This document shows, piece by piece, positions 40,367 to 55,300 of a DNA stretch of 64,000 nt. The stretch is from Larus michahellis (Eukaryota > Chordata > Aves > Charadriiformes > Laridae): positions 4,469,967 to 4,533,966 of the forward strand of contig NC_133917.1 in NCBI RefSeq assembly GCF_964199755.1. Reading direction: 5' to 3'. Made by a program: the position numbers and the translations under genes. Under the pieces are notes generated by a model. The model worked only from the letters and a program-made list of their open reading frames with translations. It was not told the origin of the DNA and ran no database searches. How positions within the stretch are numbered: the stretch's first letter is position 1; each line of letters begins with the position of its first letter.

Positions 40367-43300
40367 AAGGAACACAGCGGCTGTGGTTTCCCAAAGAGCT
40401 GCTTACGATCCCAGGGCAAGGCATCCCCATCCCTGCTGGCTGTTCCTCGGTCGTGCTCCGATATACAGCCCCATCCGCCATGCCTGCGAGGGCAGGTAAA
40501 TGTGTGCTCGTCTGCGTCTAAAGCAATAAGTAAATAAATAGCGTTTTTACCAGTTTCTTTGCAGAACAATCAGGTTCCCACACCACAGCGTTTGAGCGTG
40601 GGCAGCACAAGATGCAAGGTGGGACCAAAGAGCTCATCTCCTGCAACCGCAGACGGGACATGGGACCGGAGGGACAGCAAGTGGGCTCCATCCCCGCCAC
40701 GGCTCTGGCACAGCTGGAAACCTCTGGCAGTCATTTCCTGCCAGTAGTTGCATCCTCCCACCCCCACTGGTCATAAACCCCATCCCAAATAGCAGCACCA
40801 GGCCCCTGGAGGAGGATGCTGTGCGGAGGAGTGCAAGGTATCCCCAGGAAACCTCCCAACAACCACCATTTCCTCCGAAACAGAGAGAAATTCATGACCA
40901 AAGGGCTCTGCTGAAGGAAAGCCAAGGTTGCCTGCCGGCGCCTCGTGCTCCCCAGAGCAGCGTAGGCAGCTTCTGCTCATGGAAACTTCTGAGATTCAGG
41001 AGAAGTCCTCCCCTCCCAGAAGGGAAACATCCCCCACAGCGTAGCCCACCCTGTTGGACTCCTTCCCCCTCCGACCACCCTCACCTGGTCCCGCAGCCCA
41101 GACAGGGTCTGATGGCTACTCCCTGCTCCGGAGCCACCAGCAGCGGGTCAGCGTAGCCCCCCGCATCGTGCTACCCCGAGCCGGGTGATGGAGAGGCAGT
41201 GCCCTTCCTCCTGCTCCTCCCTCAAGGCCTTCCTCCGCAGCGGGCGGACGCCGAGCTCCACCGCTCCTCCCGCCCCGCCAGCCCCGCAAACGCACCCTGC
41301 GGAGGGCTGCTACGCATCTTCAGCGCCCACGGCCTCTCCCTGCGGACACAGGAGCAGCTGGAGAAGGGGCGAGGGTTTGCCGTGTCGTCCTGAAACCTTA
41401 AATACTGCCCACAGGCAAAGACGAATGTGGATGACAGACAACAGCTCCGGGCAAGCTCTGCCTCAACTGGAACAGCCCGGTGGCTTCTAACAGCTCCATC
41501 ATCTCCCTCGACCAGGCTTCTGGCAAGAGGCAACAGTCCAGTCTAGAGCCTCAGCAACACCTCCCTGCCCACAGCCACCACAGATCTTCTTTGGAGAGAG
41601 GCTTTGGCACCGGGCCGGGCAAGATAAGCTCCTCCAGGCCCCCGTTCTCCAAGCAGATGGGTGCCAACAGAGGCAGGGCAGCGTGGCAGCCCCGCGGACA
41701 GAGCCAAGCACTCCCGAAGCGAGCGAGCAGCCGCTCGGCGCAGGACGCCTCGTCTTCCCGCGCCGGGCTCGATTACATCAGCACCAGAGGATGCGGCCTC
41801 CGTGCCAAGGGAAGCAGAGGAGAGATCAAACGATTATACAAACCTCTCCTCAATTACCAGCCCTTTGCATAAGCGGACGAAGAGCGTTCCCAACCGGTTT
41901 GGACAGCACGCCGATGGGCTCCTCAGCACCTCTGCCCCGCACTGCGCTGCTCCCAGGGGGGCCGCTGCGGAGGGGTCCTCGCTGCGTCACCCCCTGCACA
42001 CACGAAGCCGCCGTTCAGAGCATCCCGCCGTGGCACGGAGCCCCTCGAGGACACGACACGGAGCGAAGCCTCCAGCCACTTGGCTCAAACCTACAAGCTG
42101 CTTCGCCTCGCGCCGCCTGCGGAGGGTCATGGCTGCGCGGGGGCTGCTGTCACCAGCGCTACGGCTCAGCCTCGGCATTTATTTCTTTAATTGCTGCGTG
42201 CAACACAGCAAGAGCCCAGCTTGACTCATAAGCCCCCGGGGAAGAGCTCAGGGCTCTGAAGCGGTGTCTTGCTTGATCTGGAAGTGCTGAGACAAAAAGC
42301 CCGGACTCCCACAATACCCACTCTCAGCGAGTGCGAACTCAAGGGGACCTGCCCATTAATTGGAGCCTCTCTGCGTGCTGCAGAGAAGGAAATCCCTTTG
42401 GCAAACGCTGGCCAAGGTCCAAGGCTGGGCTGGAAGGCAGATTCGGTCTTGAAAAGAAAATGAACAAGGAGCTGGGCGAAACACCAGCAGTCCCAGCTCC
42501 ATGGGAATAAGACGCATCCCAGGGAAAGAGGCAAAATCCCCCGTGCGGATCTACTGACTGCTCAGCCGCCAGCAGCAGAGGAACACTGGAGCTCACCCCA
42601 AACCCTGCTCCGGCGCCGACCACCAGGTGTTTGAGCAAGGAGGCTTTCAACGCCGGAGAGACCCAGCTTTGCCCTGCACGCGGTGGTCCCCGACCACTGT
42701 CTCAGAGTCCCCTCCAGCCAGCTCTGGAGATCGCCAGCACGCAGCGCAGAGACTCGGGTTTTAGGGCGAGAGCTATTTATGTCAGAGGAAGGAAGCCGCA
42801 ACATTTTCAGTTTCCTGCAGAAACACACTTCTGGTATCCTTCACCGTGGGGCTGTCTGGCACTGCCTCCCATACCTGGGTGCTCATGAAAAAGCTAGGAT
42901 AGACGGCCTTTAGCTCAAGGCTGGCATCTGTGCAGCCGGGCAAGGCGCAGGCGTCAAATCCTTAATGCAGAGGAGGCTGAAACATGCCTGGATCCAACAA
43001 GCCCTTCTGCCACACCATGGGGACACCAGTGACAGCAGCCCTGGGGGTAAATCTGGGTTAGCACTGGTGCATGCAAGCACCATGCATGGGGGAGATGCTG
43101 GGAAGAGATCCACGATGCTGAAGCCGGGGAATGCCACCCGGGCTGGAAAAGCTACCAGAGATGGCACAGCCAAGTCATCAGGCAGGATTTCGGGGTCTCC
43201 GCGAGAGCTGGGGTGAAGAAATGCAAGGAGGACCCAGTGTCCTACACGCGGCCGGAGCCAGCAGCAGTCAGCAGGGAGGAAGCTGAGGCTGCAGAACGCG

Positions 43301-46300
43301 GGTGCCCGGAGGCAGGCAAAGCACCCGGCGGGGACGGAGGGTGCGGTGGGGTGTGTGCGTTCCCCGCTCATGTAGCAACACTGCCCAGGGTGTTTAACCC
43401 AGAAAGCAGGGCTAATCCTGCCGCTGAGCCGCTTGAGCATGGGGGGGGGAAAAAGGAAAATAAACAAACCCACCAGCCGCCGGGTGAGCCCAGCGCAGCA
43501 GCGTTAACCTCAGACACTGAGGAATCAGTGCACGTGTGGGGATCGGAGCCCTCGGCACCTCTCCAGAGCAGACACGGTGTCAACTCAGCAAAATCACATC
43601 CCCATCCAGCACCCTAAAAACTCACCTGACCATCAAACAAACGACGGCGCCTGGCTGGGTGCTCAATGTGATGCTGAACCGGACCAACTGCAGAGGAAAG
43701 GATGCTCAAGATGCATCTAATACAAACCCATCTTCCTAAGACCCCCGTTAACATCTGCAAGGGCTATTTCCCACCCACTTGGCATGCTCACCTACGGATG
43801 TCATCCTGTTCTTCCGAGTCCTTGGGGCTCGACACGCTCATAGAACTGAGTCCTGCAAGGCGGGCTGGGCTGATGGCATCGGGCGAGCGCCACAACGACT
43901 GCCACGGAGGGTGGCGGGACCTCTCAGATCTTTTCTCCCAGCGGTTGCAAAGCCAGGCGCGGCCGCACACCACACCCTTGCCGTTCTCACAGGCAAGTAC
44001 GAACCTTGGCAAAGCCCTCGGCTTGCTGGCGGCCAGCCCCATCGGACTCATTAAATGCAATTAAGCCAGAGTGGGTATTCCCTCCCCTCCACGCCGCTTT
44101 GGGGGATATTGCTTTTAGACAAAACAAACAGGGAGGCTTTGCGTGGGCTCGGGCAGGTGGCTGGCACCCAGGTCCCACACAGCAGCAGGTGGAAGTGCCG
44201 AGGTCTTTGTCGGGGAAGCAAAAACCATGGAGGAGCAGAGGCCGGTACATGACGCCAGCCCTCCTCCTGCTCCCACGCGTGCCCGCTCCAACTCCCTTGG
44301 CTGTGGCAGCTGCCGGAGACAAACACAAGACCCTCTCTGCTTTGCAAACGGGAACAAGCAACAAGATCGACCACAACGAAGCTTACACCCCAGCTTGCTC
44401 CTATTTTTAAAAAATGGGGAAAAACTTCCGCCCCAACCTAAAGTGGTGTTTTATTGCATCAGCTCCTTCAGCATCATTTCTAAGCTGGTTTACAGAATTG
44501 CTATTCTGCTGCATTCTCCATGCTCTGAGCCACCCTGTAACCACAAAACCACGGTGGAGGAAGGAGACAACTGAACTGCGCGTCTCCCGCTTCCACGCAA
44601 CCTCTCCTCCCTCGCGCATCCCACCGCAGGACGGCCAACGCCAACACACGCAGCGGGACACGCGTGGCCAAAGCGTCAGAAAGGCTTAAACCGCCGAGGA
44701 CACGCAGGCGAGGTCGTTCCCCCGACCCTCCAGGGACGAACAGGGCTTTCACAAGCCTGCAGATCATTCCCATTTTTCGCTAATGCAAAGAGCTGGCTCC
44801 GACGGCCGCCAAGTAATTGCTCCATCGCCCTGGCACTGCCGGACACCTCCTGTCAGCAGCGAAATCCGGGAGCTCCCGGTATTCCTGGCAGGTTATACGG
44901 GCTGGCCCCGACCCTGGGCTTTGTCAGAAATGTTCCGCAGCTCCAAAGCGGGGTATGGAGGGTGTCCCTGGGAATGGCACATGATGGGTACCGTGCACAG
45001 CAGATGCTGTTCGAGGAGGACAAAACAGCGGCGCTGCGTCCCGATCCACTTTGGGACAAGCAAAGAAAAAAAAGCCCAAAGGGATCCTTAAAGCTTTCTG
45101 CTCCCCTATGGAAAAACCAGCAGCGCTGCGAAGTCCTGGGGCTGTCCCAGGGCAGACTGAACGCCAGCACACGTGAGATTTGAATTTGGACTCTTCTGGC
45201 CGTCCTGGGGTGATCTCAGCTGAGCTGGGATCCAGTTCAGTCAGGGACGGGCTTTTCACAGTTTGGCTGCTACCACGAAGTGACAATCACCCCAGTGAAA
45301 CTGGTAAAACTCTCCCCATAGAGTGAAACCCTCAGAGATGTGTCACGGGCGATTTCTCCACCTCTGAACGACAGCAGAGGTGTGGCCGCACTCCGACCAA
45401 GATCTTTGCTTCAAATGTTTGGGGTTTCCTGCTGCTAAAAGGATTTAGCCGGAGTAAATTAAGATCATTTCCCATCTTAATTAATTCTGCTTTCACTTCC
45501 TGGCACGTGGGAGCCCGGCCTCCTCCAGCACAGCGAGAAGCCTCGACTTTGCAGGGCCACAGCAGTGGGAGCTGTGCAAAAACACAGGAAGGACTTCGCA
45601 GCGTTTCTTTGTCACCATCAGAGCCCCGTCCACAAGATGAAGAACTAAAAACCTTCCCAAAAAACCCAGAACCCCCTTTTTTCATGGCCGTATTTCTCCA
45701 TCACAAAGCAAGAGCTGACCTTCCCCATTCCCTTTCCCCACCACGCGCCGCTCATGCTTTCAGAGGCACCTGAGACCGTCCTCACCGAGGGGCCAGGGAT
45801 TATCCTCCCACCCCCTGCAGCCCCACCACGACACCTCCACGCACACGTCTGCACCACCACACAGTGCTGAGGGCGTTTATAACATTAGGATCCCGCTTTG
45901 CTTTCCGAAAATACCTTCCATTGAGCGCCAGTAACCTCACGACAGCCTCACCCCATGGCTGGGAACAAGGGATGCAGAGGCAGCAGCATCTCCCCCAGCA
46001 CCACTGAGCACCACGAATCCGGCCACATCTGCGCGTCCGCTAAAAGCCACGTTGCAGAAGCATCTTCTCCGATGCAGCTCCGAGCCCCAGCCTTGCGCGG
46101 CAGGACATGCCTGAGCCCCCTGGCTGCCAGCAGGGACACGGGAGGAGATGCATCTCCACCGCCAAGACGACGCAGAGGAGGGGAGACCTCGGGGATGTCT
46201 CAGGCCAAGATGCACCAGCCCCTTGACCTGGGCGGAGCGGGATGGTGCTTCGAAAAGCAGTAATTGTGCCTATTGCACAACTGCCAGGGAGAAAAATCCT

Positions 46301-49300
46301 CTCCCCTCCTCTCCCCGCCCACCCCACATCCCTTTGAGGCAAAAAGGAAGAAGGCTGGAAACATCCTTCCTCTCCTCCGGACAATGCGATGGAAATAGCA
46401 AGGGAGGAGCGGCGACGGCGGCAGCCTGGGCTCGGCGAGGACGTGGTGCCTGGCCAGCGGCAAGGAGCTGCGCGCGGCTCCCGGCTTCCTGCCATTGTCC
46501 CAGCCGGGGACCGAGCCCCACACAGCTGCACACCCAGGACGGCAAAACCAAAATTACCTCTTTGCCCCAAAGGACCAGCCCCGAAATGCAAACCTGCTGC
46601 CCCGGCCAGGAGGGGCGGCCGCCGGCACAGACACCACCTTCACCTGGGACGCCCTGGCACAAGGGCCAGGTCTCGGCTTGAATCTGAAATCCACTGGCAG
46701 CCACCAGCTGCCGGGGAAACACGGTGATTGCTGCGCGTGGTCCCGCGGAGGGGCTGGAAACCAGAGTCTTTGTAATAGGCACAAACACCAAGATAAAACC
46801 CACTCCTGAGACCAGTGGGATTTTCCACTGCAGGGAAAAAAACAAAAGACAAGACGGCAGAAGACACTTTCTCTGGACCCAGCCTGGAGGGCGAAACAAA
46901 GCCCCCAGGGAGCAAGTTCCACCCTAAATTCCTATTTTCTTCTCCAAATGGGAGGTGCACGCGTTCAGGCTCCTCCAGCACACACGTCAGCAGCTGGAAA
47001 ACCCTGCAAGGACCAACGCAAGCCTGTCCTGCCGGAGGACGGCTGCTGACGGCAGCTGGAGCAGATGAGGGTGGCAGAAGGACCTGGCCAGGGCTGAACC
47101 ACACAAAGTTATGAATCAGTCCCCAAAATGGGGATTGCGACTCAAATCAGTGCCAGTTTTGTCATTCACCCCCCATTTCAGAGCACTTTGCAGGTTATTG
47201 CTTGCAGGTCTTTTCCATGATCAAGGTAGCGACAGAAACTGTTTTTCTTTTAAAAAAAAAAAAAAATACATAAAAGGCTTGAGATGTTTTTAGGACCTCT
47301 GGGATTTCAGGACTGACACCACCCAAACAAGCACCACAGAGTCAGCAACACACAAACTCTTCAGCGCTCCCCGCTGCCTCTGCGGCCTCAAAGGGACGCA
47401 GCAGGGAGAGAAACAGGAGGAAGAGAAGGACGGACGACGCCACAGGTCCCTGCTCCTTCCCACCATTGCCCAGCCCCAGGACCGTGAAGCACGGGCTCCT
47501 CTGAGCCCACCGGAGCGGGGAGACAAGCCGGGCACAGACTGGCCTCTCTTTACCTGCCGAAGAGCGGGGCCGGGCGCCCTCAGAGCCGCTCGCTGAGCTG
47601 CTGGCGTCGCTCCCGAAGCCCGGCCGCGCAGGCAGCGCTATGAGCAGAGCGGCTCTGCTCCCTGAAGGTTCCCAAGTGTGTTTTTGCCCTGCTGATGGGT
47701 TAAAAATAGAAAGCATCAGTATTATTGTCCTCCAAGCAAATATAGAAAGATTACATCCTCCCTGCTAAAAATCTGTGCAGCAGAGACTTATTCTAACAGA
47801 GACATGTAGGAAAGCTCTATTTCTGCAGCAAGTAACTTGGGAAGTTAGCGCAACATCCTTAAGAGTATTTGTTAAATTGACACACTGCGGCATTAAACAC
47901 CAGTGGTAAACTTGCCTTCCCCCTCCTCTCCTCCCTGGGGTTTTTTTCAGGCTTTTACGCATCTGCTGCAGGCCGCCTGCCTGCGCTGGCCTCCGAGCAG
48001 GGTGCGCAGGCTTGCACGACACTCCCACCAAAGAACACGCTGCCCCGGTGCTGCCCTCGCAGATGGGAAAGCGAGCCTCATCCAATTTGGGAGTGGTCTT
48101 GTCACCGTCCTCACTTAACACTTTCCAGCTCTAAACGAAGGGTTGCTGCAGGGCAGCGGGTAACACCGTCCCTACGGCATGGGGAGAGGGGCTCGGCAGA
48201 GCGGGGAGCTGGAGGCAGCCAGACTCTCCATCCCCGCGCCGCTTCCCAACAGGTAAAAGCAGTTTTCAGGCTCCTTTTGCAAAAGCAGTTCGCGGGCTTC
48301 CCCCTAAAGGGAAAAGCCACCGGTGACCTCGGTGGCAGGAGACCTGCTGAGCTTCCCCGTCCCTCCTTCCCCGCTCCCGGCCGTCATCCCTGCTGACTCC
48401 GGAGGGAGGGGGGCCTCAGCCTGAACCTCATTCTTGGAAAGGGAAGATTTCTACGCAAGCTCGGCCTTTCCATGAGTGTTTGTGCGAACGCACTGGACCG
48501 CTCCCACCCAGCTGGGACCGGGCTCTAGATCCAATTTCATTTCTCAGAAAATCACACGGGAGATGAGAGGAATGTGTCGGGTCACTTCCAACTCCAGGCG
48601 GGAACCCTGGCTTCTGCAAAAGCAGCCCCAGGAGAGGAGAAAAAAAAAAAAAAAACCCAAACCCATGGGCAAGGGGATGTCTGTCCTTCCAGCGGCTCCC
48701 TGGAGAGATGCCTAACATGGAGACGCACCTTGAGGACCCACCATCCAACAGCAAGCCGGCTCTGCGGGCCACCACGCTCCAGCCTCGGCAGGCAGGAGCC
48801 GCAGTCGGCAGCACTCACCCCGCAGGCGCCCGGACACGGACCCACACGCGGCGCCGCCGGCATCGCTTAAGGGATCGTTCCGCTCCCAAACAAAACAGCC
48901 TCCGGCTTCCAGCCTTCGCCCGCCTGGCCGGGGGCAGGAGGCCTGGGGAGGAGGCTGGGGTTGAGAGGTCACACCATCATGCCCAATGCACGGCAAAGGG
49001 CTCCCACTCGTCACCGCGAAGGCGGCGAGGCTGTAAATACGCTCCTGCGGACGCAGCGAATAGACCGAGCATAACGCACTTCACCCCCTCCCCTTCTCCC
49101 CAAAACAAAACACACACCCAGAAACAGAAGGAAACCAGTCAGGAAAAACCCGAGAGTAATTCAACAACTATTTCAAGCGTTTTCGTTCCCAGGAGGCGGC
49201 TGCTCTGCCCTCCCCACATCCCCCCCTGGCAGAGCGGGCCTGCCCGCTGCCCCTCGGGGATGCCGTGCCAGGTGCCGGTGGGCCAGCCCCGCCGGGGCCC

Positions 49301-52300
49301 TTCTCTCCTCATTTAACACCGGGCGCATCGCAGCTGGCATTTCAGCGCGAAGGCGATGCCAGATTTCTCTCTGCTGAGCCAATGCACTTGGAAATGCATG
49401 ACGACTTCAGCAGATTAATTGGAAACACAGCCTGGGTGTTGCAATCCCAGGAATGACTCCAATTTCAGGAACAAATGTTTTCATCTCTAACTGGGAGCAG
49501 TCACCCAAGTGGAAGGGCGCATTTTTGTTGCTGTAGCTCACCCCTCCCCTGGTGCGCGGGCGGTGGGAAGAGCTCCGCATCTCACCCCGACGGGGCTGCT
49601 GCGCCGGCGCTTGCATCACCGGGGAGCTGCTGCTGCTGCAGGGATTCCTCAGGCTCCCGGCCGGCACCGGAGAAGGACAGCCCAAGGTTTTCCTACGTCC
49701 ACCTCCTTTAGCAGCACTGCGTTGGTCCTGACGGGGTCTGTAGCCTCCTCTGCCACCAGCGAGAGGTGGGAGGAGAAGAAGAGGGGACGTGATGGTCCCC
49801 CTGTCGCAAGTCATCAGCTGCCCCGGGATGGCCGTGGGGCGAGCGGAGCCAGCACCGCAGCTCTACAGATCAGCAGCCAGCTCTTCCACAAGGTCCTGCT
49901 GCGACTCCGCGCGCATCACGAGGGCAACGTCTCCAGCTCTTACACCAGTGGTTTCCCAAAAGGCCTCTGCTCCTGCCCAAAGCCCCAGGAGGACCAGCTC
50001 GGCTGCTCCCTCCATCAAGGCTGAAAAAGATGCCCTTTACTGCGCGACTCTTGCATCTTCCATACTCACACATGGAAACTCACACCCTGAAGAGTCCCAA
50101 ACTCTGCTTCTGCTGAAGGACATGGGCCTTGAGAGCTCGAGGATTCAATTCCTGTGCCCATAATAGCCGGAGGAGACGCTTCTGCTCTACATCCAACGGG
50201 TGGTGACAGGCTGGACCACCACAGCACACACCTCAGCAGTGCTGGAGGAGACGCTGACGGCCAGCTCAAGCTCCCCAAAGTCAAGCCCAGGAGTTCGAGG
50301 AAGTTCCCACAGCGAAGGTCCTGGACTGAACTTGCCAGAGGCTGAAGATAAATCCCCACAAGACCATTCACTCCATCTAGTGGCAAGCCATTCCTGTGCT
50401 TCCATATTATTTTCCCCCCCTCTACAGCAACAACTCTCCCCCTTGCAGCAGCTTCAACATCAGTTTGCCATTTCTTTGCTCAGCCCTCTTTGCTGCCAAC
50501 CTCCCGTGCTCTCTTAGGTGGTCCCTCTGCAGCCATCGCAGCTCCTGATGTTCTCCCTTTGCTGCCAAAACCAAAAAGCTCTTCTGCAGCTCGGCAGCGG
50601 CTTCTCTGCTCCGAAAGCTTGAGGTGATAAGGGAAGGAGAAAAGCTGGTCTATCCACCTCCAGAGCCCTGGCAGGGAAGTCTGCTCCGATATCCTGCTGC
50701 AAGGGCTCGCGCACCCCAAGAAAAACCGTGTGGGCTGTGGGCAGGACACCAGCACCGGCAAGCTGGGAGCCCAGGGACAGGCTCGGGGAGCAGCCGGCTC
50801 GCTCGGCTGCGGGGAGCCCCTACGTGTGGGTCAGCGAGCACCCAAAAGGGAAGGAGGGACTGGCTCCGGAGGTGCCACGGCTGCTTTTACCGATCCCGTC
50901 TCCGCTGCAGTCATGGAGCGATGCCTGGGCAAATCCCCAGTTTGGCAGAGGTGCAGCAGGAGACTCTCCTGCAGCGAGCGGCTGGGATCTGGAGCTAGCA
51001 GCAAGCACAGCCCCTGCCCTGCACAGCCTAGATGGAGGCCATGATTTCAGCTAGATAAAAAGTATTTTAATCTTCCCAGATAAATCAGCTCCTGCAGGCT
51101 TGATTTCTGCCAGCTTCATCTCCTCTCCCAGCTGTTTGGCCTCCCCTTTTGGCAAAGCCCTGCCAGAGCTGGAGCCTGACCCAGGAGCGGGTGCATCCAA
51201 GCAGCACAGACAGCCCTGAGCTGCACGAACCCTTCCTGCAGCCCCCCTGCCCCCCTCCAGGCTTAAATGCACCCACCCCAGCCCCAAATCCAATTCCCTT
51301 CTTAGTCTGTGCCTTGGAAAGCTCTTTTTTTCTGCGCGAAGGCCACAACTCTGAGCCAGACCTTTGGGTTGTGATTTCTATTCCCTGCCATAAAGTTCCT
51401 AACCCCTTTCTTATTCAATGAAATAAGAATTGCTAGACATGGAGGAGCAGCAAATGCCACCTCTCACTCAGACACCACCGTCCCCCTCCTCACGACCGTG
51501 GGGTGCTGCTCCCCGCTCTCACCCAGGTCTTCTGCTTCCCACATCAGCCTCGGCAATGTCAGCAGACTCTTCAATTCAGATTCTTCAACGCGTCAAATGG
51601 CTTCCTGGTAAACAAATCTGCTGGAAACTATTCATCCCTGGCCTCAAAGTCACGTAACACATAGCCCTTCTGCCATTAATTTAGATATTCTGACAAAATA
51701 AAACCACCAGGTTTTGTAATGAGATGCCACTTCTGGAGCTTTGTTCGTGCCAGAGCCTGCTGCGAGATCTTTATTTGGGCTATCCCTATCTCTCCGACAG
51801 GGAGATCTGGATGCTAACACTAAGTACAGCAGGAAAGGAACCAGCAGCATGTAACTGGGAACCACTCTTCTGAACCGGGCTGTCGGTATCAGACTGGTCG
51901 GTAGACGGGTGAGCTCTGGCAAAGTCTCATCTCTCATTCCCAGGGTCTGGAATGCGCAAGAGCTGCTGCGAGATGACCATGGAAGCCAGACGGACACAGG
52001 GGAAAGCTGTGGGGTTTTGCAAGGATCTCCTCCGGCAGGCAGCCCTGTTGGGAGGCCTCCCCCACCGAGCCAGAAGATAAGATGGCAGAAGGGAGGACAT
52101 GCAGATTTGTGCCGATACAGCACACACCCAAGCTCAAACCAGGCCTAGCCCACAAATCCTTCTGCAACTTTCTCTGTCCCACCTCCAGATGTGCCAGCAC
52201 CCCATCCTACACCCTGCACCCCTCCCAGGCTTCTCCTCCGACACACCCTCCACCTTCTTCGCTCGCTTGGCACATTGTCCCAGACACGTCCGCGTGGTGT

Positions 52301-55300
52301 GAAACGGCCTCTCCATGCCAGCATCCCAGCCTCTCCAGCAGCGCAGCAGCCAAGCGCTATCACTTGTTCCCATCGCCGTCACAGGCCATCATCCAGTCTG
52401 GGCTCCGGCAGAAGAGAGAGCGAACCTCCACCCAACCAGCGCAGTTCCTCAGGAGTAAGCGAGACCCAACAAGACATCCAGCCCTGACAGCAAGGTCCCA
52501 CCAAGGGAAAGAAAAGAAAACAAAAACCTTCCCCATTCCTTGATCTTGACAGATCTTTCAAGGGTTTGTCATCATCGCTGTTACAAATCCACACCTCAAA
52601 ACACAAACAAAAAAGGCAGCCAATAAAACTGACGGGAACCACAAACGAGACTTGTAGATCTTTGGCCAGGGAAGGAGCAGACTCCAGCTATTTCTCTGGG
52701 GACTCCCTTCTGCTGTGATCTGACACAAGAAGAGATCAGATGTGGCATTGCTAGGATTGTTCACATAAGATGGACAGGCCAACAGAGAAACCACAAGCTA
52801 ACCTCTGCCTCCAACACATCATTGTTTTGGCCCGTCAGCCAAAAACACTGATGCCTTGAGTCTCCTTTGCCGAGATAACCAGACCGAGCTTCAGCAGCAT
52901 CCATCCCTGCAAGGCAGATCCTACATTTTTGTAGTTTGGAGTCTTTTCCATTGAGTCACTGCCCTTTCTGAAGTAGGCAGTACCGTGCTGGCCACGGCAT
53001 TAAGATCACTCAAAGAGTCAGGAGCTACAGAAGCGATGACCTCTCCTTACTCCTACTTGATGCTTCTTGGCACCACTCAAGAAGCACAGACTCAGTGGAA
53101 CCTTCAACCCTGCTCAGTAATTTTTGAGGACTCGGATGGAGCACAGCCACCATGGCATTGCCTGAGCGGGACCGGCATCACCTCCCTCCCGACAGCTCAG
53201 TTCCTGCTCACGGATACGGACGCTGTTGATCCATGACAAATAAAACCTCTATCAGCAAAACCAGCAGGACGTACACACGGTCCCGCACGCGTAGGGAGAC
53301 AGAGGGCAAAGGATGCCCAGTAGAGACAAGCTGCAGGGACATCGGTACTGCTCGGGGCTGCATCCACACCAGGAGCACTTTTGCAGCTACAGACCACCAA
53401 TACGGTGCTCCCAGTCTTCAAAGTCTAAGGACTAGTTTATCCTCCCAAGGAAGGTGGTTAACATTCAGCTGCAGTGTTCACAAACAAAGCAAGCCAGAAG
53501 CGCAGAGCTGATGCCCAGCTCCCCAACTCTCCGCAAGGCTCCTCCCTGTCAGTACTGGGTTCCTCAGGTTGCTGCTCACCCCAGAACTGGGGGTGCCTTG
53601 CACCAAGCCCTCTCGGTGACAGACGAGGCACAGAACCAACACCCCCTGCTTGGTTACAACCCACTGTTGGTATTTATTTTAATCAGAGTAACTGCACGGT
53701 GCGGCCGAAGTGCCAAAGCATGTCTCAAGAGCCCCTACAATCAGCACGGCAAACTGGGGGGGCAGGAACAGCCTCTGGAGTAGATGGTGGGGGTGGTCTG
53801 CAGACACCACACGCAGGGCTGACCGTCACCAGAACCCCGCAGTCGCCTTATCTCATCCGGGACATACGTGATGGTGTCCTAACCATTTCCCAGTTAGTCC
53901 TGAAAAATAAAACTCTGGAGTCAGACTTGAGGGTAAGATCCAAATCCACCAGCTACAGCTGTGATTCATCTGCCAGGGTCGACATTTCAGTGCAGATGTC
54001 TGAGCTGGCTGCAGAGACACCGGCAACAATCCCGTCGTGGACATCCTAAAATGCTGCGGTTTGTCTGCCCCAGCAGCTCTTCCGCCTGCCCGGAGTGCGG
54101 CAACACGTGGTTCAGGCTCAGACCTAAATGCCATCACTGCAGACACCTAAAACTCGGGGAGTTCAACCCAAAGCATGCTGTTCCCAAGAAGCAAGCGGCA
54201 GCTCTGTCGGCTGCGCGGATCTGCTCTCCCTCGAGTCAAAGTGGAGCCCAGACGACCGGTTCAGCTCCCTTTACAGGGGACAGAAAGCAGCATCCCCAAA
54301 ATGCGTGTTGAAACCCCCCAAGAAGGATTCCCACTGGAGAGACGGTTTCATTTGTGACAATTTCACAACTTCTCCGAGACACGAGGAGTTTAACAAAACC
54401 CCTTCCTGCAAGTTAAAGGAACTTTTTAAGGCTCCGTGTTGCGCATGGAGGCTACCTGGGAGTACTGGAAAACTGCACTCGTAGCCTAAAGATGACAGCA
54501 TCCCGCAAGCGCGCAAAATCCCGGGGTGTAACGGCACTTTGGGGTCTGAGCAGAGAGATGCTCTGAGCATCTTCGAAAGCTGCAGCCAACTCAACCCGCA
54601 GAGGACCCCGAACTCCGCTTGTTCGCTCTCCCTGAGTGTCCCCAGATTTCGGGGTACAGCACAGCCCTACACGTGATTTTCTACCACCAGAGCAGGTCGG
54701 GCGAATGCTGAACACCCGCATCCCGGGAGGACGGCCACGGCCGCGCGGCGGGTGTTTGCAGGTGCTCCGTGTCCCTACAGGTGTACGACTTGGATGTTTG
54801 CCTTCCTGGGTGTTTATCTCCGGGCTGTGTCTGCACACAAACTTATCTCCGAGGGGAGGGCCGTGTTGCTCCTGCATACACTGTTATCTCGAGGGATGTG
54901 GGCCTTCCTGCGAGGCGAGCGTGGGTGAGCTTCCCTGCGGGCCCCGCGGCTCGGGACCTGCGCCGGCCTCGGCTCCCTGGCTGCCGGCAGCAGTGCTGGG
55001 GCTGCAGGAGCGCTCCGGCTCCTCTCCATCCCTCCTGCCCTCTCCCTACCCCACACAAGCCAGGTGGCACTGGAAACCACAGCAAGGAGGGGAGGGGAGG
55101 GAGACGTGGGAAGGGCAGAGCAGGGAGGAAGGAGGGATGGGGAGGTCCTAACAGAGGAGCGCTGATCCCATCTGGACGCGTTTGGGGTCTCCCCACAACG
55201 TCTCTTGACAGAACAACCTCAGGAAGAGCCTCAATTTCTACGTAAACACCTCATCTCTTACCACTTCACCCCAGCTCTCTGGTTCACAGAGGGGACAATT

